64,000 nucleotides of DNA. It comes from Echinicola soli (GTDB lineage Bacteria; Bacteroidota; Bacteroidia; Cytophagales; Cyclobacteriaceae). The position numbers and the translations under genes are program-made. The stretch is taken from NCBI RefSeq assembly GCF_006575665.1, contig NZ_CP041253.1, positions 5,025,501-5,089,500 on the forward strand. Direction: 5' to 3'. The stretch's first letter is position 1, and every line of letters starts with the position of its first letter. Under the pieces are notes generated by a model, which saw only the letters and a list, made by a program, of their open reading frames with translations, ran no database searches and had not been told where the DNA came from. Positions 46,404 through 53,786 of this stretch are shown piece after piece.

Positions 46404-47963
46404 TCAATTTCCATTATAGGCCAGCTCAAACCGGATAAAGCTACCTGTTCCTTCACCTTCGACAAAAAGCCCAGGCTTTACCCCCCATTGCCAGAAAGCC
46501 AGGAACTCACCCTTAAGCAGACCGTTCTCCGCGCCGTCAACAGGTAGCTGCTGCCATTCCCCTCCCTCGGTCTGGTAGGAAAAGCGTACTTCATGGCCAT
46601 TTTCCACCTGTGCTTTAAGGGCAACCTTATCAGTATCCACCGCTACGGATGCTCCCAACGGGGAAAACGCCCCATTTCTCAGTTCAAGTACCTGCAATCG
46701 GCCATCTTTCACAGCAGCTCCCAGCATATTGGCGTGGGTGCCATAAAGCATTAGTCCCTGTAGGTGGTCGGTATCGGTTGGCATTTCGGCCACCACCTGA
46801 TATGCGGGCTTTTCAGGAACCACACAGAGTGCCGTGGCCCAAGTGTCCTGTTTATGTCCTCCGGACAGCTGTAATTGTCCATTTTCCACCAGCGCAACGG
46901 GATCATTGCTGGCAAGGTCCCAGCGCCACCAACCTTTAAGTTGGTCCCCGGAAAATCCATCTTCAATGGAAATGGGAGCTACCCCGCCGTCACTGTCAGC
47001 CATCAGGTCCACGGTCTTAAAATATGGCCAACCGGTTTTTTCATCCCAATAAAAGGGGCTGAGCAATGCCGATCTGCCCATATACGGAAACCCTTCCTTG
47101 GCATAGGCGTGGTAAAGGTAATACCAGCTACCCTCGCCAGTGGACACGGGCGTGCCGTGCCCCGGGCATTTCCAATCGCCAAAATCGGTCAAAATGGGAT
47201 TGCCGGTATATTTTTCCCAGGGCCCTTCCATCTGCTTTGCCCTGGCGACCCCGACCTTATAGTCACAGCCGCCACCGCAACAGGCTGCGCCGGAATACAG
47301 CAAGTAGAGGTAATCACCGTGCTGCACAATGGACTGTCCTTCGATCCCCCCACGTTCCCAAGTTGCTGCTTCAGCGGTAACTACGGGGAATGCTTCCCCC
47401 TCCAGCGCCAGGCCATCACTGGACAGTTTGGATCCCAGCAGTTGGATGGGTTTGTCGGGATTTAGCCCGTAGGCCTTCCAGGTAATATAGAGCTGTCCCT
47501 GCTGGTCATACACGTATGCATCGATGCTTTCCGACCCCCATTCGATCAGCTCGCCATGGTCGGTAAAGCCCTTGCTGATATCAGTGGTACTGGCTACGCC
47601 GATACAGGAAATGCCGTCCTTCCGTCTGGCGGTATAGTAACAGTAAAACGTACCGTCATTATAAAATAGCTCCGGTGCCCAAAAACTGCCCATGGTCCAA
47701 TCAGGAGCTTCCATGAACACGTAACTTTCAAACTCCCAATTGGCAAGGTCCGTAGAGGAATATACGGGATATATTGGCGCCCAATCATTGGAGGTACCAC
47801 AGGCATAATAGGTACCGTCCACTTCGATCACCGAAGGGTCTGGAAATTCCCCACGGATCACCGGGTTTTGGATGGATAATGGCTGCTCAACGGCTTGTTT
47901 GGTTGCTGTCCCCCCACAGGCACACAGCAGGGAAAAGAGTAAAAATAAAATAGGTTTATGCAT
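46404..47963 (-). CDS. Glycoside hydrolase family 43 lipoprotein
   Basis: A 519-residue lipoprotein (lipobox LCAC near residue 17). The five-bladed propeller spans about 30-320: the catalytic base Asp is in RGEFPDPSVIEVDGTYYACG, the transition-state Asp in ESIDAYVYDQQGQLYITW, and the acid Glu in WERGGIEGQSIVQHGDYLYL. A cysteine-rich loop (GAACCGGGCDYKVGVA) is typical of a GH43 subgroup. A C-terminal beta-sandwich (about 335-519) follows, as in beta-xylosidase/arabinofuranosidase-type GH43 proteins. It probably removes arabinose or xylose units. It lies on the same strand as the polysaccharide utilization operon but apart from it. Confidence 0.9.
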   Translation of the reverse strand: MHKPILFLLFSLLCACGGTATKQAVEQPLSIQNPVIRGEFPDPSVIEVDGTYYACGTSNDWAPIYPVYSSTDLANWEFESYVFMEAPDWTMGSFWAPELFYNDGTFYCYYTARRKDGISCIGVASTTDISKGFTDHGELIEWGSESIDAYVYDQQGQLYITWKAYGLNPDKPIQLLGSKLSSDGLALEGEAFPVVTAEAATWERGGIEGQSIVQHGDYLYLLYSGAACCGGGCDYKVGVARAKQMEGPWEKYTGNPILTDFGDWKCPGHGTPVSTGEGSWYYLYHAYAKEGFPYMGRSALLSPFYWDEKTGWPYFKTVDLMADSDGGVAPISIEDGFSGDQLKGWWRWDLASNDPVALVENGQLQLSGGHKQDTWATALCVVPEKPAYQVVAEMPTDTDHLQGLMLYGTHANMLGAAVKDGRLQVLELRNGAFSPLGASVAVDTDKVALKAQVENGHEVRFSYQTEGGEWQQLPVDGAENGLLKGEFLAFWQWGVKPGLFVEGEGTGSFIRFELAYNGN

Positions 47964-48083
47964 AGGTTTATCGATTTAGTGAGTAAATATAACGATATCC
48001 CACCAAACTGCAACGAAGGAAAACGATTCCCTATGCCCATAACTGACCAACCAAAATGGAAATGTTTTGTTTTCTTAAAATCA

Positions 48084-48575
48084 TCACCTGTTAGTGGTGC
48101 CGACTACGGTCATTGTTCGGGACTTAATTTCCCTTGCATACAGGCAATATAGCTGCTGGGAATCGAATCGAAAAACCTCGGCCATAAAGGGAAATGTCCT
48201 GTTTTCCGGGGCCCAAGATGCCAATTCGGGAAAACCGACCGACTCAGGGGCCACCATCCCCATATAAGCGGGGACCTGGAAGCAACCAAAAGTCATGGTC
48301 TCTAAATCCCTTCCTTCCAGGTGTCTGGTATTTCCCCGTACCTTTTCCAGTAGGTAAACATACCCTCCTGCCCTTTCCAGCCAGGTTTTTAAAACCTGTC
48401 GGTAAAGAAGGGACCTGTCCAATAACAGGTGTATCAATAGCTGTCCGTCCAATTTGAATACATTCTTCTGCAGGATTCCCAAAGGGCTATAATCATATTT
48501 CCAATCGGGGATTTCCCTGATCAAATCCCTTGTTGTCCCATCCCAGAGGATAAGATGGTGTTTCAGATTATTCAT
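48084..48575 (-). CDS. Hypothetical protein, unknown family
   Basis: A 163-residue cytoplasmic-looking protein (MNNLKHHLILWDGTTRDLI...); the ATG at 48575 is preferred to an earlier TTG. I do not recognise the family. No signal peptide or membrane helix is present. The N-terminal half has alternating hydrophobic and charged residues (LLIHLLLDRSLLYRQVLKTW), the middle is aromatic and Gly-rich (TMTFGCFQVPAYMGMVAPES), and the end is basic. It lies between the GH43 gene and an orphan response regulator gene, all on one strand, with a 100-base gap to the regulator. Confidence 0.6.
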   Translation of the reverse strand: MNNLKHHLILWDGTTRDLIREIPDWKYDYSPLGILQKNVFKLDGQLLIHLLLDRSLLYRQVLKTWLERAGGYVYLLEKVRGNTRHLEGRDLETMTFGCFQVPAYMGMVAPESVGFPELASWAPENRTFPFMAEVFRFDSQQLYCLYAREIKSRTMTVVGTTNR

Positions 48576-48675
48576 TGAAAGCAATATTTCCAGTAGTTAG
48601 ATTTCCAGGGTGTAGTTTCCTTGTATTATACCAGGATTTCCTCGAAATGGGCTACCCGAACAAGGATCAATGGGA

Positions 48676-49068
48676 TTAGGTGTGGTCAATGCCTGCCCTA
48701 CCGAAAATCTCGATCAATTCCTTTTCTTTTAGAGGCTTTTGAAGAAACCCGGCCACCATATCAAACCCATTTGCGCGATTCCTGTCCAATGGATCAAGTG
48801 ATGAGGAAAGCATATACACCCCTATATTTCCTGGACGCCCTTCCTTCTCCAGTTCCGACAAAAGGTCCCAACCTCCCATTTGAGGCATATGTATATCCAG
48901 GAACACCAGGTATGGACGATCTACGGAAGCTTTAAAATAATCCAGTGAGTCAAATGCGGAAGTAAAGACGGTAATATCCACATCAGGCAAGACCCTTTTT
49001 ATCAGCTTGCGATGGATTAGGTTGGAAACCGGATCATCATCTATTAGAACAATTTTTAACCCTTTCAA
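48676..49068 (-). CDS. Single-domain response regulator (CheY-like)
   Basis: A 130-residue receiver domain without an output domain. The acidic pocket is in IVLIDDDPVSNLIHRKLI, the phosphorylated Asp in LVFLDIHMPQMGGWDLLSEL, the Ser/Thr switch in YMLSSSLDP, and the conserved Lys in FLQKPLKEKELIEIF. The only plausible start is TTG at 49068, as no ATG occurs before the receiver core. No histidine kinase is adjacent; the nearest is the hybrid regulator at the right edge, which has its own receiver. Its partner is unknown. Confidence 0.9.
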   Translation of the reverse strand: MKGLKIVLIDDDPVSNLIHRKLIKRVLPDVDITVFTSAFDSLDYFKASVDRPYLVFLDIHMPQMGGWDLLSELEKEGRPGNIGVYMLSSSLDPLDRNRANGFDMVAGFLQKPLKEKELIEIFGRAGIDHT

Positions 49069-49907
49069 ATATTAAACAATTTTTATGATATATATAACAA
49101 TTCACATCAATCATATATCTGCATCACCATCCCCACGTTTACACCCATTTTTAATGGTTTTATATTTACCAAACTGTAAATGAATATCAACATTTCTATG
49201 TAATAATAAAAAATAATCGGGAAACAATCTTCTTTTATCAAGAAAAACATTATTTAAAATATAAAAACTTATAAAAAATAGGCAAAACACTATATTTAGT
49301 CTAATTGTACTAAATAAAAAGTAATTATCTTTATATCCATTCCTATACCATCAGTTCATTAGAAAACGTATCCATGAAATCCTACAAGGTTTGGATGCCG
49401 AAAACAACGGGAGTCCCAAACACGTGGACAATATGCCTGCCAGGTAGACCACTAACCTAATAATAACCAAAAATTGATGCCCTTGTAGGTTTGGTAGTTT
49501 TTAGGCAACCCCATTATTGACCGGGGCTGTTTCCATGCCCCCCTTTTCAAGGTTGGCCATGATCCTTTCGTTGCCCCTCTGGTAAACATTTTTACGGATG
49601 TTTTTTCTTTGTCGCTTTATAATAATATCGTTTTAAAGTGAAATGATTTTAATTATGAAGCTCCCCCAGGGTGCTGGGGACATTGAAGCCAAGGAGGATC
49701 GGAATAAACAAGCGGAAAAATAGCGATGGCTTTATGCCGAAGGTCCTTGCCCTGTATGGGCATTGGCGGCCTAACTTTGCGGGGCTATTGAATAAGAAAG
49801 AGGAACAAATGATTTATCCTAACTGTATGTCGGTCCTTTTTCTTATCCACTAGATGAAGCTTAAAAAAACTGCTCATGATTACTATTCATAATCCCACAA
49901 GGGAAAT
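49069..49907. other. Long intergenic region without a recognised gene
   Basis: About 840 bases. The left part (49080-49350) is strongly A+T-rich and should contain the response regulator promoter. The right part (49350-49850) is more balanced and contains short open frames, the best of 60 codons at 49671, none with recognisable content. It could be the scar of a lost gene or mobile element, but no terminal repeats or transposase motifs are seen. Confidence 0.45.
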
Positions 49908-49942
49908 AGTATAAGAAAATAAGGAGGCCTACCCAGGCCCCC
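49908..49942 (-). terminator. Terminator of the polysaccharide utilization operon
   Basis: Minus-strand arms 49942-49935 and 49930-49923 (GGGGGCCT/AGGCCTCC, one G-T pair, 4-base loop) run into TTATTTTCTT. It lies about 65 bases after the GH16 stop codon, the last gene of the operon. Confidence 0.6.
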
Positions 49943-50007
49943 CTATCCAAAACTATGAATAACACTTTACTAAATTGCTTTTACATTTCCCACTGATTAC
50001 CTGGTTC

Positions 50008-50889
50008 TTACTTTTTCTGGTATACCCTTACATAATCTACCAGGTATTTTTTCGGAAACGCTGTTTTGGCAGGTTCGCCACCATTGGAACCAATGGCCAG
50101 GTTCAACAGGATATAATGAGGCTGGTGGAAAGGATTGCTGCCATCAGGGTTAAGGGTTGTGGCCAGGTCTATTTCGTTGAGCAGCTCCCCGTCAAGGGAA
50201 AGCCGGATAGCTTTGGGTGTCCATTCCATTTTCCAGATATGAAACTTTTCCGGCCAATTCGGATCTTTTTCTAAAAATTCTGAAAAAGGTACTTTTGCTT
50301 CATCCCAAGCTGCCCTTTTTTGCTCATGTGCCCAGGCAGCGTTTGCCAAAATGGTCCCCTTCCCATTGACGCGGTAGTACTCCATGATATCCACTTCGCC
50401 ATTGGCTGGCCAGCCCTTGGATTCGCCCAGGGTCCATATGGCAGGCCACATTCCCAGGGCCGTATCCAGCTTGGCCCTTACTTCCACTATTCCATACTGG
50501 AAGCTTTTTTTTCCGGCCGTATTGATGCTCGCCGAAGTGTATTCGGCATTTGGCCTGTTTTTTTTCCAGTCCCTGCTATTTTCTTCATAGCTTGGATTGG
50601 CCACCTGCTCCCTTCGCCCTTCTATCTCCAAAAACCCGTCCTTGACATTGGCATTGTCCTTTTGGTACCATTGCAGTTCCCTGTTCCGGACAAAGCCCTC
50701 CTCGTAGGACCAGAACCTGCTGTCAGGCTTTCCTTCCTGGTCAAATTCATCTTGCCACACCAGTTGGTACCCCTGGTAAGGTGAAACAGGCCCTTCGATC
50801 GACTTTTTGGAGGCATTACCAGAACCACATCCGGTCAAAAGGCATGCACTGCATATTGCCCCTAGTGTGATAAACAACATTTTTCTCAT
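50008..50889 (-). CDS. Glycoside hydrolase family 16 lipoprotein
   Basis: A 293-residue lipoprotein (lipobox LLTGC near residue 21) with a single beta-jelly-roll domain. The catalytic motif is intact: GEVDIMEYY around residue 165, with nucleophile and acid/base Glu separated by the usual spacing. Other family signs are YQLVWQDEFDQEGKPDSRFW, SFQYGIVEVRAKLDTALGMW and PHYILLNLAIGSNGGEP. Relatives cleave beta-1,3-glucans (laminarin), galactans or agars; substrate cannot be fixed by sequence alone, but the neighbouring galactanase-like GH43 argues for a beta-1,3-galactan. It is the last gene of the operon, 33 bases after that GH43. Confidence 0.92.
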   Translation of the reverse strand: MRKMLFITLGAICSACLLTGCGSGNASKKSIEGPVSPYQGYQLVWQDEFDQEGKPDSRFWSYEEGFVRNRELQWYQKDNANVKDGFLEIEGRREQVANPSYEENSRDWKKNRPNAEYTSASINTAGKKSFQYGIVEVRAKLDTALGMWPAIWTLGESKGWPANGEVDIMEYYRVNGKGTILANAAWAHEQKRAAWDEAKVPFSEFLEKDPNWPEKFHIWKMEWTPKAIRLSLDGELLNEIDLATTLNPDGSNPFHQPHYILLNLAIGSNGGEPAKTAFPKKYLVDYVRVYQKK

Positions 50890-50922
50890 TGGTCTAATAG
50901 GTTTATAATGGTAGTTAATCGT

Positions 50923-52065
50923 TTAATGGTCGAAGACATCCAAGGACCACTGGTCACGCCATGTCAACTCCGGCTTTCCGTCCCTGAACTGTACCGGCAG
51001 CCAGACATACCTGCCATCAATGGCGTTTTTTGGCTCCCAACGATCGGCCATAAAGATAAAGGCATCTTTCCTTCCCTGGACAGGAAGAATATAGGTACTT
51101 TGGGAATCGAAGGTAATGGAAGCCCCTTCACCCTGTGCAGGATTCCCAAGTGACTTCCAAGGCCCCATGATGTCATCTGCAACAAAGGAACGTGCCGCAT
51201 TTGGGTCCCATCCGGTACAGCCTGAAGTGATCATATAGTATTTTCCGTCCTTTTTGAACAGGGCAGGTGCTTCGTTGTGGCCAGCCGGTTCCATCACCGC
51301 CCACTTCCCGGTAAACCCAAGGTAGTCGTCGGTCAGCTCGGAAATATGCAGGGTAAGGTTTTCTTCTGCTGAATGGATATGGTAAGCCTTCCCATCATCA
51401 TCGACAAAAAGCCCCATGTCCCTTGACATCTGCCCGGTGCCGAAATCACGCCTGATAAACAGTCCTTCGGCCACTTCCTTTTTCCAAGTGGGACTCCATG
51501 CTTCCAGATCAGCTTCGGTCACTTTTTTTGATTTCCAGGATTCAGGAAAATTAACCGGCCATGTCCCGGCATTGGGTCGCAAAGACCTTAGGAAGGTATA
51601 GGGACCTTCCGGCCGGTCACTGACGGCCACCCCTGTCCGTGCGGCATGATAACCTTGGCCCTTGAGTTCGAGATGGAACCACATCACAAATTTTTCTGTG
51701 GATGCATTGTAGATGACCTTTGGCCGTTCGATGACACTTCCTTTTTCAATGTCCGAACCACTTCCTTCCGCTGCGACCGGCAGGGCGACCCCCTCATTCT
51801 TCCAGTTATAAAGATCAGCAGAAGAATAACACCTTACGCCCACATTGGCCCGGTTTCCGCTGCTACCGGCGGTCTTATGCTCTCCAAACCAATAGTAGGT
51901 TCCGTTGTGGAAGAGCACACCGCCGCCATGGGCATTGATGTGTGTCCCTTCGGTGTCCTCCCATATTTTACCGGGAGAGAAACTGTTCTGAGCGCTATCT
52001 TGCCCAAATGCGGCTATGCTGAGGATGCAGGACATCCCCCAGGCCAGTATTGTCCTTTTGATCAT
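50923..52065 (-). CDS. Glycoside hydrolase family 43, exo-beta-1,3-galactanase-like
   Basis: A 380-residue exported enzyme (signal peptide TILAWGMSCILSIAAFGQ). The propeller begins with WEDTEGTHINAHGGGVLFH, the pattern of the GH43 subgroup that contains exo-beta-1,3-galactanases, in which the usual catalytic base Asp is absent. Later segments are VIERPKVIYNASTEKFVMWF, FVDDDGKAYHIHSAEENLTL with the likely acid Glu, HNEAPALFKKDGKYYMITSG, and FDSQSTYILPV, whose Gln matches the residue described as replacing the base in characterised galactanases. It is encoded 26 bases after a SusD gene and 33 before the GH16. Subfamily is inferred from motifs. Confidence 0.87.
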   Translation of the reverse strand: MIKRTILAWGMSCILSIAAFGQDSAQNSFSPGKIWEDTEGTHINAHGGGVLFHNGTYYWFGEHKTAGSSGNRANVGVRCYSSADLYNWKNEGVALPVAAEGSGSDIEKGSVIERPKVIYNASTEKFVMWFHLELKGQGYHAARTGVAVSDRPEGPYTFLRSLRPNAGTWPVNFPESWKSKKVTEADLEAWSPTWKKEVAEGLFIRRDFGTGQMSRDMGLFVDDDGKAYHIHSAEENLTLHISELTDDYLGFTGKWAVMEPAGHNEAPALFKKDGKYYMITSGCTGWDPNAARSFVADDIMGPWKSLGNPAQGEGASITFDSQSTYILPVQGRKDAFIFMADRWEPKNAIDGRYVWLPVQFRDGKPELTWRDQWSLDVFDH

Positions 52066-52091
52066 GATTTTTTCGTTTCTAGGTTATTTGA

Positions 52092-53771
52092 TTACCATCC
52101 CGGTGTCTGTGAAAGGCCTCCCCTGGACTTGTTTATTTCTTCAGCCTGGATGGGATACAGGTACATTTCCGGGGCGAAAAAACGATCATCCACTTCCCGG
52201 TATTCCAGGTAGAATTCACCGTCTGCGATTTTCTCTACCTGCACGCCACGAACTGCACTGTTGAACGCCTCCATTCCCAACATCCACCTTCTCACGTCCC
52301 AATAGCGATGTTCTTCAAAAGCAAGCTCGACCCTTCTTTCATTTCTTACCATATCGCGGAATGCCTCCTTTCCATCTACGGTTACTGGAGGCATACTGAC
52401 TCCCGGACGTGCCCTCAATGCGTTCAGGGCCTCCCTTGCCGACCATGGTGTCATCTCCGAAGTTCCGTCTGGTCCATATACTTCGTTCATGGCTTCGGCA
52501 TAGTTCAACAATACCTCTCCATACCTGAAGTATATCCACGCATGTACACTTGACCGGTCCTGCAACAGGTCCAGGTTTTCATCTACATATTTTTTCTGGT
52601 AATATCCCGTTTTCGTCGCCCTGGCCCTGCCCGGGCCATCCAATCCCCCACGCCAGATTTCCACGGGCCGCCCCTTAAAGGTTGCCCCGTGTGTCACAAT
52701 GGACATCTGCAACCGGGGATCCCTATTTTGGTAAGGCTGCTGTGGGTCATAACTTTCATCTTCGGTGATGGAAAGTCCGTTTGCGGTCTGGTAGGCATCC
52801 ACCAGGTTTTGGGACGGATTGGTCCCGCCCACGGCCCCGGTGAATCCCACCGGGTACATGCTGCGCTCCAGGGAATTAGAAGCCGCATAACGGCGCGAAA
52901 GGATAATTTCTGTGTTGCTACTGCTCCTGAACAGGTTGCCATAGTTGTCAAAAAGCCCGAACCTTCCGCTGTTGATCACTTCATAGGCTGCTTCGGCGGC
53001 CAGCTGCCATTTGGCAAGGTCATTTTGCGGATTGTGGAGCGGACTGGCCGCATATAGCAGTACCCTCGACCTAAGGGCCATGGCCGCCCCTGTGGTCGCC
53101 CTGCCCAGCATCCTGTTTTCGTCATACCCATCCCAGGTATCCCTCATGCCTTCCATGGCCTGTTGCAACTCGGATAACATATGGTCCACACATTCCCCGT
53201 AGGGCCGGCGCTCATGGCCCGACACATCCTCCAGGTCCAGCACCTCCTCGATAATGGGTACTTCCCCGTACCTCTTGGTCAGCTCAAAATAAAAGAAGGC
53301 CTTTAGAAAATGGGCCTCGGCCCTTAGCCATCTCAAATCGTTCACCTGTGTCTGGTATGTCTGCTTGCCCTGCGCGGTAATGGTATCACGGAGGATGGTG
53401 TTTTCAAAGTCCTCTGAGTTTTCCAAAAACAGATTGGCTTTTCTGAGCCCATCATAGAGGCCCTCCCACTGATCATCCGGGTTGGAGAAAGCGCCCCAGT
53501 TCCCATGGGCCAATTGCTGTACCTGCCCATCCTGACCGGAATGCAGCGCATCATCGGTTGCCGAGGCAAGTGTTCCCCCGTTAAAACGGTCGAAGCCTGC
53601 GGGAAGGTGGTTATATATCCCTATTCCAAAATTCCTGATGGTGGTATAGGAGGAAAACACCTGCTCCTCGGTATAGTTGGTATCCATTCTTCTGTCCAGC
53701 ACATCTTCCACACATGCACCGGTAAGCAATAGCCCCAACATTGGTATCATTCGTTTTATGTTCTTCATCAT
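52092..53771 (-). CDS. SusD/RagB family lipoprotein (third pair)
   Basis: A 559-residue lipoprotein with lipobox LLTGAC near residue 20. Family features: TIRNFGIGIYNHLPAGFDRF, WLRAEAHFLKAFFYFELTKR followed by YGEVPIIEEVLDL, ARPGVSMPPVTVDGKEAF, and the C-terminal RVELAFEEHRYWDVRRWMLG and KSRGGLSQTPGW. It binds glycan at the cell surface together with the SusC encoded 15 bases upstream, and is followed by the GH43 gene after 26 bases. Close resemblance in layout to the fourth SusD suggests an old duplication of the pair. Confidence 0.94.
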   Translation of the reverse strand: MMKNIKRMIPMLGLLLTGACVEDVLDRRMDTNYTEEQVFSSYTTIRNFGIGIYNHLPAGFDRFNGGTLASATDDALHSGQDGQVQQLAHGNWGAFSNPDDQWEGLYDGLRKANLFLENSEDFENTILRDTITAQGKQTYQTQVNDLRWLRAEAHFLKAFFYFELTKRYGEVPIIEEVLDLEDVSGHERRPYGECVDHMLSELQQAMEGMRDTWDGYDENRMLGRATTGAAMALRSRVLLYAASPLHNPQNDLAKWQLAAEAAYEVINSGRFGLFDNYGNLFRSSSNTEIILSRRYAASNSLERSMYPVGFTGAVGGTNPSQNLVDAYQTANGLSITEDESYDPQQPYQNRDPRLQMSIVTHGATFKGRPVEIWRGGLDGPGRARATKTGYYQKKYVDENLDLLQDRSSVHAWIYFRYGEVLLNYAEAMNEVYGPDGTSEMTPWSAREALNALRARPGVSMPPVTVDGKEAFRDMVRNERRVELAFEEHRYWDVRRWMLGMEAFNSAVRGVQVEKIADGEFYLEYREVDDRFFAPEMYLYPIQAEEINKSRGGLSQTPGW

Positions 53772-53786
53772 CGCGGGTTTATCGGT

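Noticed and set aside
49671..49853. 60-codon plus-strand open frame in the long gap
   Set aside because: No recognisable content, no convincing ribosome binding site, and opposite to surrounding genes.
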